Source: Actinokineospora auranticolor
Lineage (GTDB): Bacteria > Actinomycetota > Actinomycetes > Mycobacteriales > Pseudonocardiaceae
Reading direction: 5' to 3'
NCBI RefSeq assembly: GCF_002934265.1
Contig: NZ_PTIX01000027.1
Coordinates: 1 to 64,000 of the forward strand
DNA length: 64,000 nucleotides
Shown in pieces: positions 24,262-31,714 of this stretch. Positions within the stretch are counted from its first letter, which is position 1; each line of letters opens with the position of its first letter. Position numbers and translations under genes: made by a program. The notes below the pieces were generated by a model. That model was not told the DNA's origin. It saw nothing but the letters and a program-made list of their open reading frames with translations, and ran no database searches.

Positions 24262-24912
24262 GTGAGTAACGAACTCTTCGCCGCCATGGCGAACCTGCTG
24301 GCCCAGGCCGCCGAGCTCGTCGACCAGCAGCCCGAGGGCGACGCGCCCGACGCGGCGAGCTGGTCGGCGGAGCGCCCGGAGGGCTCGGACATGGACGGCG
24401 GGCGGTTCTCGGCGCTGGTCATCCGTCATGATGGCGAGCTGGGCCACGTGGCCTTGACCGCCGAGACGGCAACGGAGAGGATCGCCAAGATCCTGGGTGA
24501 GCGGCAGATCACCCCGATGGACCTGGTGCAAGGCGTGGGCTTCTGGCGGGGCGGGTTCGCCGCACCGCGTACCGAAATCAACCCGCCCGCGACGCTGGCG
24601 ATCACGCGCCTGGTCAAGGACGTCATCGCGGGCAACTACGCCGTGAGCGACCGGGACCTCGCCCGCGTCCAGCGGTTGAGGCGCAACAACATGTCCGACC
24701 TCACCATTCACGGCGCGTGCGTGATCACCGGCCTGAGCATCGACCTGCGGCCGGTGCCGATGCCGGAGCGTTTGCGGGAGTGGGTGGACGAACTGCTCAC
24801 CGACGTCGCGTACTACCAGCTCGGTTCGCAGATCGCCGAGCAGATCAGGGCGACCGGCGTCCCGCCGCACCGCGTCACCAACGTCATGGTCAACCTCACC
24901 ACCGGGGCCTGA
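24262..24912 (+). CDS. cassette 5: DUF3846-like protein, 216 aa
   Basis: GTG start at 24262 with AAAGGAA at five bases. A 35-residue acidic, helical extension precedes the shared fold: 'RFSALVIRHDGELGHVAL', 'LVQGVGFWRGG', 'INPPATLAITRLVKDVIAGNYAV', 'IHGACVITGL', 'VPMPERLREWVDELL' and 'PHRVTNVMVNLTTGA'. The order and spacing match cassettes 3 and 4. Confidence 0.72.
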   Translation: MSNELFAAMANLLAQAAELVDQQPEGDAPDAASWSAERPEGSDMDGGRFSALVIRHDGELGHVALTAETATERIAKILGERQITPMDLVQGVGFWRGGFAAPRTEINPPATLAITRLVKDVIAGNYAVSDRDLARVQRLRRNNMSDLTIHGACVITGLSIDLRPVPMPERLREWVDELLTDVAYYQLGSQIAEQIRATGVPPHRVTNVMVNLTTGA

Positions 24913-24921
24913 CGACCGTAA

Positions 24922-24958
24922 CCGCTGCCCCGGCTCCCGCGTGGAGCCGGGGCAGCGG
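24922..24958 (+). terminator. cassette 5 terminator
   Basis: Perfect 15-bp stem (24922-24936 with 24944-24958) and a 7-base loop, nine bases after the stop. It ends the array. Confidence 0.75.
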
Positions 24959-25003
24959 CCACAATGACACCGACCACGCGCACAGGAAGGGAGCCGATCG
25001 ACC

Positions 25004-25633
25004 GTGATCCACGCCGGACGCACCGCCGTCGACAGCGACGCCATCGCCGCCATGCACGGTCTGTCGCCCGCCGCCGCGCACAAGCGACGGCCGTGGAACG
25101 ACCCCGACCACCCCCGGCCGATCACCCGGGGACGGCCGGTGTCCGGCCGCCCCCGCCTGTGGGACGAGGCCCAGGCCAGGGCCTACGCCAACGGCGAGCC
25201 CATCCCGGCCCTGCCCACGCGGCGGGACGATCGGGACCTGCTGGATCGCGGGGAGGCCGCCGAACTGGCCGGAGTCACCCCCGACACCTGGAGCAAGTAC
25301 CAGCGCACCGCTCGCACCCAGGCCCGCGAAGACACGCCGCTGGTACCCCCGGCCGATGAGATCGTGTGCGGGGCCGAACACTGGTACCGCGCCACCGTCA
25401 AGCAGTGCAAACGCGAGCGAGCCGCCCGCGCGAAAGCAGCCCGCGGCGGCCGACCGCCCGGCAGCGGCGACCGCGTCCCGCGCACGGAGATCGGCCCCGC
25501 CATCGCCGAGCTGGTGCACGCCGCACAGGCCAACGGCGAACGGGTCAACGTCGCCGAGATCGCGCGCACCCTGGGCATCGCCTACTCGACCGCCCACATC
25601 CACGTCACGCGGCTAACCGGCGAATCCCGATAG
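25004..25633 (+). CDS. DNA-binding protein with HTH motifs, 209 aa
   Basis: The GTG at 25004 has AAGGGAG upstream. Two HTH-like regions are visible: an excisionase-like stretch ('LLDRGEAAELAGVTPDTWSKYQRTAR', about 79-104) and a C-terminal one ('VNVAEIARTLGIAYSTAHIHVTRLTG'). In between lies a basic linker ('RERAARAKAARGGRPPG'). Repeated 'RGRPVSGRPRLWDEAQARAYANGEPIP' near the N-terminus resembles a further MerR-like unit. Possibly the late-gene activator or an excisionase-type accessory factor; it sits between the cassettes and the late genes. Confidence 0.65.
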   Translation: MIHAGRTAVDSDAIAAMHGLSPAAAHKRRPWNDPDHPRPITRGRPVSGRPRLWDEAQARAYANGEPIPALPTRRDDRDLLDRGEAAELAGVTPDTWSKYQRTARTQAREDTPLVPPADEIVCGAEHWYRATVKQCKRERAARAKAARGGRPPGSGDRVPRTEIGPAIAELVHAAQANGERVNVAEIARTLGIAYSTAHIHVTRLTGESR

Positions 25634-25660
25634 TCGGTTGCGCCTGACCAGCGGCGAACG

Positions 25661-25687
25661 TAGAGTGATCCACAGTGGTGGACTCTA
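25661..25687. promoter_or_regulatory. imperfect dyad with the GTGATCCAC motif
   Basis: TAGAGT and ACTCTA frame an imperfect 27-base inverted repeat whose centre holds GTGATCCAC (25665-25673), the reverse complement of the 9-mer of the cassette leaders. It lies in the gap before the HNH gene and could mark another promoter of the same regulon. No -10 is obvious. Confidence 0.4.
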
Positions 25688-25841
25688 CCCCGAACGGGTG
25701 ACGCTCTCCCCGTTGCCGACACCCCGCATCACTGACCGTCGTAGTCCTCGTCCCCGGTCGGTGTGCTGAGTGGCAGCCCGGCCCATCCGCAACACACCGC
25801 CCCGCTGACGGACGCGTTCACGCGCCACCGGACGGGGGCGC

Positions 25842-26162
25842 GTGGGTACCGGATGGGCAGGCAGCGATCGCCGCGCGCGTCTGCCTCGGGACTGGCCGCG
25901 CCGCCGCGCACTGGTGCTGGCTCGTGACCCGGTGTGCCGCCTGTGCGGCCTGTGGCCCTCCACCCAGGTCGACCACATCGCACCAGGCGACGACCACGGC
26001 CTGAACAACCTCCAAGGCGTGTGCTCCGGCTGCCACGCAGCCAAGAGCGCCAGCGAAGGCGGACGCGCCGCCGCTGCCCGCCGCTCCCGGCTCCGCCCGC
26101 CGGAGCGCCACCCGGGTGAGCTGCCCCGGCCGACAGATCGACCCGACCACGCACACGAGTAG
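25842..26162 (+). CDS. HNH endonuclease, 106 aa
   Basis: The HNH/treble-clef core is present: 'DPVCRLCGLWPSTQVDHIAPGDDHGLNNLQGVCSGCHAAKS', with the C-x2-C pairs and D-H...N...H residues. Small HNH proteins near the terminase assist DNA packaging in HK97-type phages. Here it is separated from the terminase by the modification genes. The start is a GTG at 25842 after GGGGGCGC. Confidence 0.8.
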   Translation: MGTGWAGSDRRARLPRDWPRRRALVLARDPVCRLCGLWPSTQVDHIAPGDDHGLNNLQGVCSGCHAAKSASEGGRAAAARRSRLRPPERHPGELPRPTDRPDHAHE

Positions 26163-26338
26163 TCGACACGTCGGCCCGGGGCGGCCCCGCCCGTGCGCCA
26201 CACCCCAGGGGGCTACCCCCCGCCCCCGCCACCGCCGCGCACCGGTTGGTCATAGCGACTCGCGGTCCGTACGAAACGCCACGACCGCCCAACCCGGCGT
26301 CAACACCCCACCACACCCGCGCTCACCAGGGAGAACGC

Positions 26339-26485
26339 ATGGCCACCGCCACGCCGCCAGCACGCGCACCCGCCCCACCGAGGGAGGTGTCCGGCGATAT
26401 CGACTTCACCCCCCAGCCCGCGGCGACCCTGCCCCGGCTCGACCAGCTCTCCCCCGCCACCCACCGCCGACGCACCGCCCGCTGA
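26339..26485 (+). CDS. 48-aa ORF leading into the Mom-like gene
   Basis: ATG at 26339 with AGGGAG five bases upstream, an excellent start. The product is Pro/Ala-rich and disordered ('MATATPPARAPAPPREVSG ...'), and it stops at TGA (26483-26485) exactly where the Mom-like reading frame becomes conserved, one base out of phase. Either it is a separate small gene, or it is the real N-terminus of the Mom-like protein reached by a +1 shift at CGC-TGA-C. The preceding 176 bases after the HNH gene show nothing else. Confidence 0.45.
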   Translation: MATATPPARAPAPPREVSGDIDFTPQPAATLPRLDQLSPATHRRRTAR

Positions 26486-27137
26486 CCCGGCCGTCCCGCT
26501 ACTGGTCGCCCCCTGCACCCGGGCCGCCGCCAACCACGCGATCATCCGCTGGCACTACAGCGCCCGAACTCCACGGGGCAAGCTCGCCTGCTTCGGCGTC
26601 TGGGAACACGGGCGGTTCGTCGGTGCGATCGTCTACGGCCGTGGCGCTTCCAACCACCTGGGCCGCCCCTACGGCCTGGACCAGGTGCAGGTGGCCGAGC
26701 TGGTGCGCGTCGCGCTCACCGACCACGCCGCCCCGGTCACCCAGATGATCGCCGCGACACTGCGCCAGCTTCGCGCCGCCTCGCCGGGACTGCGGCTGGT
26801 GGTGTCCTTCGCCGACACCACCCAGGGCCACCACGGCGGCATCTACCAGGCCGGGAACTGGATCTATTCGGGCACGACCGACCCGCAAACCCTGTCCTAC
26901 ATCGTCCACGGCCGCGAGATCCACGGCCGCAGCCTGCGCCACCTCGCAGCAGCCCGGGACCCGGACGAGACCGCCGAGGCGTTCGTGCGCCGCACCATCG
27001 ACCCGCAGGTGCGGGCGATCAAGACGCCCACGCTTAAACACCGGTACCTCTACCCGTTGGACAAGGCGATGCGCCGCCAGCTCCGCGCCCGCGCCCGCCC
27101 CTACCCGCCGCGACTGGAGGTGAACGCCCGTGCCTGA
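26484..27137 (+). CDS. Mom-like DNA-modification / acyltransferase-fold phage protein
   Basis: The conserved part starts 'VAPCTRAAANHAIIRWHYS' and continues 'RFVGAIVYGRGASNH', 'VAELVRVALTD', 'RLVVSFADTTQGHHGGIYQAGNWIYSG', the pattern of phage Mom-type and related GNAT-like proteins that modify bases of phage DNA. The first canonical in-frame start is a GTG at 26685, which would remove the first 60 conserved residues. CTG at 26502 or a frameshift from the upstream 48-aa ORF are the alternatives. It is followed by a small ORF and the ABC-GNAT fusion. Confidence 0.65.
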   Translation, partial: DPAVPLLVAPCTRAAANHAIIRWHYSARTPRGKLACFGVWEHGRFVGAIVYGRGASNHLGRPYGLDQVQVAELVRVALTDHAAPVTQMIAATLRQLRAASPGLRLVVSFADTTQGHHGGIYQAGNWIYSGTTDPQTLSYIVHGREIHGRSLRHLAAARDPDETAEAFVRRTIDPQVRAIKTPTLKHRYLYPLDKAMRRQLRARARPYPPRLEVNARA

Positions 27138-27300
27138 CCGCCAAGTGCCCGGGTCGGCCGACGTGCTGGCCAAGCCCGAGCACGACCAGTACCGGGAGAA
27201 GCACGGAGTCGTGGTCGTCTGCCGCGACACCCGCCACCAGGAGCAGGTCTACACCCGCCTGCGGGCGATGGGGTTGCGGTGCCGGGTGGTGAGCGTCTGA
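27130..27300 (+). CDS. small hypothetical phage protein, 56 aa
   Basis: GTG at 27130 overlaps the end of the Mom-like gene by eight bases, and the TGA at 27298 overlaps the ATG of the next gene (TGATG). Ends with a beta-alpha pattern ('GVVVVCRDTRHQEQVYTRLRAMGLRCRVVSV'). Tight coupling on both sides says it is a real member of the modification group. Function unknown. Confidence 0.65.
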   Translation: MPDRQVPGSADVLAKPEHDQYREKHGVVVVCRDTRHQEQVYTRLRAMGLRCRVVSV

Positions 27301-28448
27301 TGCGGATCAGCGTGCGCCACCAGGTGCCCGTGGCCGAGTCGTTCCGGGCCGCCAAGGTGCGCGGCCTGTTCAACGCCACCGACGCCGCTGCGACCCGCTT
27401 CGAGCTGGACGTCGATCTCCCGATCGAGGACGACGCGTGGCGGATCGGGGTCGTGGTCGGACCGTCCGGGTCCGGCAAGTCCAGCATCGGCCGTGCACTC
27501 TGGGACGGCACCGCCTTCTACACCGGGGACGACTGGCCCGCCGACGCGCCGATCATCGACGCCATCGCCCCCGACGGCGACTTCGAGGCCGCCACCGCCG
27601 CGCTGAGCGCGGCCGGTCTCGGCGACGTCCCAGTGTGGCTACGCCCGTACCCGGTGTTGTCGACAGGGCAACGGTTCCGGGCGGACTTGGCGCGGATCAT
27701 CGCCGAGCAGCCTGCCCGTGTGGTAGTCGATGAGTTCAGCTCCGTGATCGATCGGCAGATCGCGAAGGTCGGCGCGGGCGCGTTCGCCAAGGCGTGGCGG
27801 CGCAGCACCGGACAAGCCGTGCTGCTGACGTGTCACTACGACGTGCTCGACTGGTTGGAACCGGACTGGGTCTACGACACGGCCGCTTCCACGTTCACCA
27901 GGGGGTCGGTTCAATTCCGGCGCCCGAGGATCGACGTGGAGGTCAGGCACGGCGGCTGGAACCTATGGCCGCTTTTCCGGGCACATCACTATCTGACCCT
28001 GCCCAAGATGGTCGCCGCCAGCGCGTATGTGGGCTTTGTGGACGGTGACCCGGTCGCCCACGTAGGCATGACCACCAAGTCCCTGACCACCGGCCCGCGC
28101 GCCGAGCGCGTGGTGTCGGTCGAGGCGCGCGCGAGCCGCCTGGTCGTCATGCCCGAGTGGCAGGGCGCGGGCGTGGGCACGCGGTTCCTCAACCACGTGG
28201 CCGAGCTGCAGCGCACTGGCAACGGTGTCCTCGACAGTCGCCGGATGACGACCCTGTTCCACACCACCCACCCGCACCTGGCGGCGGCGTTGCGTCGCGA
28301 CGAGCGGTGGCGGCAGATCACCGCCCGCCTCACCGGCCACAAGACCGGCAGAAGCGAGAAGTACTTTCCCGACCGTGAGAAATCGTTGCCCCGCACCGGC
28401 TACGGCGGGCACTTCCGCCCGGTGCAGGGGTTCCGCTACTACGGCTGA
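27300..28448 (+). CDS. ABC-type ATPase fused to GNAT acetyltransferase domain, 382 aa
   Basis: The N-terminal half is an ABC-like ATPase: Walker A 'GPSGSGKSS' (54-62) and Walker B 'ARVVVDEFSSVID' at about 145, with a helical insert between them. The C-terminal half has a GNAT acyl-CoA loop ('VMPEWQGAGVGTRFLNHVAEL') and a conserved tail ('KYFPDREKSLPRTGYGGHF'). There are no membrane segments, so this is not a transporter. Such ABC-GNAT fusions occur in phage DNA-modification neighbourhoods next to Mom-like proteins (family knowledge). ATG at 27300. Confidence 0.75.
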   Translation: MRISVRHQVPVAESFRAAKVRGLFNATDAAATRFELDVDLPIEDDAWRIGVVVGPSGSGKSSIGRALWDGTAFYTGDDWPADAPIIDAIAPDGDFEAATAALSAAGLGDVPVWLRPYPVLSTGQRFRADLARIIAEQPARVVVDEFSSVIDRQIAKVGAGAFAKAWRRSTGQAVLLTCHYDVLDWLEPDWVYDTAASTFTRGSVQFRRPRIDVEVRHGGWNLWPLFRAHHYLTLPKMVAASAYVGFVDGDPVAHVGMTTKSLTTGPRAERVVSVEARASRLVVMPEWQGAGVGTRFLNHVAELQRTGNGVLDSRRMTTLFHTTHPHLAAALRRDERWRQITARLTGHKTGRSEKYFPDREKSLPRTGYGGHFRPVQGFRYYG

Positions 28449-28460
28449 GGAGGTGGGGTC

Positions 28461-29156
28461 GTGCGGCTGTTCCTGTCCGGACAGGGCGGATTCGCGCTCG
28501 CCGTCGCCGAGGCGGTCACCGACCGCGGGCACACCCTCACCGGGGTCGCCACCCCTGCCACCCGCCGGAACCGGCCCGACGACGGCGACGGCGACCCGAC
28601 GCACTGGGACCGGCTGCGCGCCTGGGCCTACCCGCGCCGTCTGCCCTGGGTCGACGCGGTGCAGCTGCGAGCCCACCACGTCCCCGACGACGTGGACGTC
28701 CTGGTGGCCGCCCACTCGCACGCGTTCATCGGACGAGCCACCCGCGCCCGCGCTCGCGTCGCCGCGATCGGCTACCACCCCAGCCTGCTACCGCTGCACC
28801 GAGGCCGCGACGCGGTGCGCTGGACCATCCGCGACCGCGACCGGGTCACCGGCGGCAGCGTCTACCACCTCACCGAGCACACCGACGCCGGACCGCTGGC
28901 CGCGCAGGAGCACGTCCTCGTTCCGCCTGGGGCCACGGCCACGACCTTGTGGCGCGAGCACCTGGCCCCGCTTGGCGTCCGGCTCATCCTGCGTGTCCTG
29001 GACGACCTCGCGGCCGGTCGCCGCGTCGAGGTCCCCCAGGACGAGGCTCGCGCCACGTGGGAGCCGTCCTGGTCGCGCCCGCCCCTGGCGAAGCCCGAGC
29101 TGCCCCAGCTCGGCGGCGGCACGGTGCAGACCCACCCGGACGCCCTGCACCGCTAG
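28461..29156 (+). CDS. formyltransferase-family protein, 231 aa
   Basis: Matches the N-terminal catalytic domain of methionyl-tRNA or sugar N-formyltransferases: 'YHPSLLPLHRGRDAVRWTIRDRD' and 'TDAGPLAAQEHVLVP'. The His of the N-x-H triad and the Asp in 'DAGP' are present, but the expected Asn before the His is Gly ('IGYHPS'). There is no tRNA-binding C-terminal domain. With its Mom-like and ABC-GNAT neighbours it may formylate or otherwise modify a DNA base or a precursor. GTG at 28461 with GAGGTGGG upstream. Confidence 0.72.
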   Translation: MRLFLSGQGGFALAVAEAVTDRGHTLTGVATPATRRNRPDDGDGDPTHWDRLRAWAYPRRLPWVDAVQLRAHHVPDDVDVLVAAHSHAFIGRATRARARVAAIGYHPSLLPLHRGRDAVRWTIRDRDRVTGGSVYHLTEHTDAGPLAAQEHVLVPPGATATTLWREHLAPLGVRLILRVLDDLAAGRRVEVPQDEARATWEPSWSRPPLAKPELPQLGGGTVQTHPDALHR

Positions 29157-29491
29157 GTCGCGCGTGGCCACCGCTCCGGCGGCAGGCCCCGCCCGCGCGC
29201 GTCCACCATCAGCGGCACCATCGCCCGGTACGGCTCGTCATCGAGCTCCACCGAGTACGGCGGCGCACCCGACAGCGCCAGCACCCAGAAGTGGTCCACG
29301 TCCACGTCTTCGTTGCAGGCCCGGCAGGAGATCCGCACCACCCCCTCCGCCTCGCTGGCCTGCGCGATGTAGCCGACTCGCGCCAACGAGTGAGCACCTG
29401 CCTTGCAGGTCGCCGGAATCACCCCGATCCGCTCTCCGGCGTTGGTGTGTCGATAGTGGACAGGCCCGTCCGGCGGGCGGTCGTCGAACAT
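29153..29491 (-). CDS. hypothetical phage protein with Cys motif, 112 aa
   Basis: On the opposite strand from its neighbours; its stop overlaps the stop of the formyltransferase gene by four bases. Contains 'PATCKAGAHSLARVGYIAQASEAEGVVRISCRACNEDVDVDHFWVL', a possible C-x2-C zinc knuckle, and two short strands. The ATG at 29491 gives the complete conserved start 'MFDDRPPDGPVHY'. A lone reversed gene before the terminase usually marks a moron or regulator. Function unknown. Confidence 0.55.
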   Translation of the reverse strand: MFDDRPPDGPVHYRHTNAGERIGVIPATCKAGAHSLARVGYIAQASEAEGVVRISCRACNEDVDVDHFWVLALSGAPPYSVELDDEPYRAMVPLMVDARGRGLPPERWPRAT

Positions 29492-29571
29492 GCCCGCACC
29501 CTAACCCGACCTCGAACGCATGTTCTAGTCGAGCCCGGGTGTCACCGCGTGTCCGTCGCTGTTGACGGGGG

Positions 29572-30027
29572 GTGCCTGTGCCGTTGTCCGGGCGCACGCC
29601 CTCGGCGAACCCCCGCAACCGCAACCCCCGCGCCTACGACTGGACCACCGTCGAGAACGCCGCCTACGAAGGCCACTCGCCGGAGCTGCCCGCGAAGGGC
29701 GGGCGGCAGCGCTGGCACCGGGAGACCCGCGCGTGGTGGGAGGCGGTGCGGGCGATGCCGCACTGTCGTCTATGGACGGACACGGACTGGCGTTTCGCGC
29801 TGGAGACCGCCGTGTTGGTCGAGGCGTTCTGGCGTGATCAGCCCTCGGTCGCCGCCGAGCTGCGGCTGCGGTCGGCCAAGCTCGGCTTGACCCATGAGGA
29901 CCGGTTGAAGCTGCGCATCCGCTACGCCGACCCACAGGACGGGGACCAGGTGGCCGCACAGGCCCCGGCGGCCGTGACGCGGCTGGACGAGCGCCGCCGA
30001 CGGTTGGCGGGCGACGATGCCCCGTGA
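29572..30027 (+). CDS. terminase small subunit-like protein, 151 aa
   Basis: Directly upstream of and overlapping (11 bases) the terminase large subunit, the usual place for the small subunit. Contains a basic N-terminus, a helical centre ('WRETRAWWEAVRAMPHCRLWTDTDWRFALETAVLVEAFW' region) and 'KLGLTHEDRLKLRIRYADPQ', typical of actinophage P27-type small terminases. GTG at 29572 or 29578 can start. Confidence 0.7.
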   Translation: MPVPLSGRTPSANPRNRNPRAYDWTTVENAAYEGHSPELPAKGGRQRWHRETRAWWEAVRAMPHCRLWTDTDWRFALETAVLVEAFWRDQPSVAAELRLRSAKLGLTHEDRLKLRIRYADPQDGDQVAAQAPAAVTRLDERRRRLAGDDAP

Positions 30028-31693
30028 GCTGGTCCACGCGCCCGGACACGACCGGGACCGGTCGCTGGGGTGGCTCGCCTCCGCGTGGATCGAGCACTGG
30101 TGCGTGCACGGCCCCGGTGACATCCAGGGCGACCCGGTCGAGCTGGACGACGAGTTCGCCGGGTTCCTGGTCGACGCCTACGCGCTCGACCGCGACGGGC
30201 GACGGCTGTACTCCCGCGCGGCGCTGGTGCGCCCCAAGGGCCGCGCGAAGTCCGAGCTTGCGGGGTTCATCGGCCTGTTCGAGGCACGCGGCCCGGCACG
30301 CTTCGCCGGGTGGGCGCGCGGCGACGAGACCTACCGGTGGCGCGACTTCGTCTACCACTACGCACCCGGCGAACCCATGGGCCGGGAGATCACCTACCCC
30401 TACATCCGTTGCCTGGCCACCGAAGAGTCCCAGACGGGCAACACCTACGACGTCATCCACCACAACCTCGAACACGGGCCGCTGGGCGAGGACCTGACCC
30501 GCGACGCGGTCGGGTTGACCCGCGTCACGCTGCCCGATGGCGGCGAGATCGTCCCGTCGACGGCCAGCTCGTCATCCAAGGACGGCGGCAAGGAAAGCCT
30601 GGCGATCTACGACGAGCCGCACCTGTACACCACGCCCGAACTGCGGCGGATGTTCCGGACGGTGGACCGCAACCTGCGCAAGCGCAAGCAGGCCGAACCG
30701 TGGGCGCTGCTGACCTCCACGATGTATCAGCCCGGCGAGGACTCCGTCCTGGAGGCGGTCGACCGCCAGGCCCAGGCCATCCGCGAGGGCCGCACCCGCG
30801 CCGCCCGGCTGCTGTGGGACCACCGCGAGGCGCCCGCCGGGGTCGACCTGTCCGATATGGACGCATTGGTCGCCGCCCTGACCGAGGTCTACGGCCCCGC
30901 GGCGTCGTGGATGGACCTGCCCGGGATCGTGCGGGACGAGTTCTGGGACCTCACCAAAGACCCGAGCGACGCCATGCGCTACTTCTTCAACCGGCGCACG
31001 GCGTCGGCTACGGCGTGGATGACCGTCTCCGAGTGGGACGCCAATGCCGCGCCGGACCTGCCGCCGTTGGCGGAGGGTGAGGAGGTCGTGTTGTTCTTCG
31101 ACGGCTCCTCCGGCGACGACGCGACCGGCCTGGTCGCGGTGGCCATGGACGACGGCCGCCCCGAGCTGCTGCACCTGCAAGAGCGCCCGCCGGGCCCCGA
31201 GGGCAAGCGGTGGCGGGTGGACAAGGCCGATGCCGACCTGTCGGTGCGTCGCGCGTTCGAGCGGTTCGACGTGCTGGGGTTCTTTGCCGATGTGCGCGAG
31301 TTCGAGAGCTATGTGGACGCGTGGGCGCTGGAGTTCGGTGACGGCCTCCTGGTGGAGGCCACCACCGGCCGCCACCGCCACAGCGTCGCCTTCGACATGC
31401 GCGTGAGGGTCGCGGAGTTCACCGCCGCCGTCGAACGCGCCCGCGCCGACTTCCGCGCTGGGCAGCTACAGCACTCCGACGACCTGCGATTGCGCCGCCA
31501 CGTGCTCAACGCGCGTCGCGCACCCAACCGGTACGGAACCAGCATCGCCAAGCCCACCCGCGACAGCCCGCACAAGATCGATGCCGCCGTCTGCCTCATC
31601 GGGGCACGCATGGTCCGTCGTCTGGTGCTGGCGTCGGACAAGTACAAGCGCCGCCACCGCAAGCGCGACCGCCGCGTGGTCGTCCTCCGCTGA
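30017..31693 (+). CDS. terminase large subunit, 558 aa
   Basis: ATPase-nuclease that packages DNA into the prohead. Walker A-like 'RPKGRAKSE' at about 75-83, Walker B 'LAIYDEPH' at about 197-204, and the C-terminal nuclease begins with 'VVLFFDGSSGDDATGLVAV'. The length (558 aa) is normal for actinophage TerL. Start codon ATG at 30017. It begins the packaging-head module; all genes to 47,939 run on the plus strand. Confidence 0.9.
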   Translation: MPRELVHAPGHDRDRSLGWLASAWIEHWCVHGPGDIQGDPVELDDEFAGFLVDAYALDRDGRRLYSRAALVRPKGRAKSELAGFIGLFEARGPARFAGWARGDETYRWRDFVYHYAPGEPMGREITYPYIRCLATEESQTGNTYDVIHHNLEHGPLGEDLTRDAVGLTRVTLPDGGEIVPSTASSSSKDGGKESLAIYDEPHLYTTPELRRMFRTVDRNLRKRKQAEPWALLTSTMYQPGEDSVLEAVDRQAQAIREGRTRAARLLWDHREAPAGVDLSDMDALVAALTEVYGPAASWMDLPGIVRDEFWDLTKDPSDAMRYFFNRRTASATAWMTVSEWDANAAPDLPPLAEGEEVVLFFDGSSGDDATGLVAVAMDDGRPELLHLQERPPGPEGKRWRVDKADADLSVRRAFERFDVLGFFADVREFESYVDAWALEFGDGLLVEATTGRHRHSVAFDMRVRVAEFTAAVERARADFRAGQLQHSDDLRLRRHVLNARRAPNRYGTSIAKPTRDSPHKIDAAVCLIGARMVRRLVLASDKYKRRHRKRDRRVVVLR

Positions 31694-31714
31694 CCCTCGG
31701 GGCGGAGGTGCGCC

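Noticed and set aside
27900-27930. tRNA-like T-arm sequence (GGTTCAATTCC)
   Set aside because: It lies inside the ABC-GNAT coding frame and no acceptor, D or anticodon stems can be built around it.
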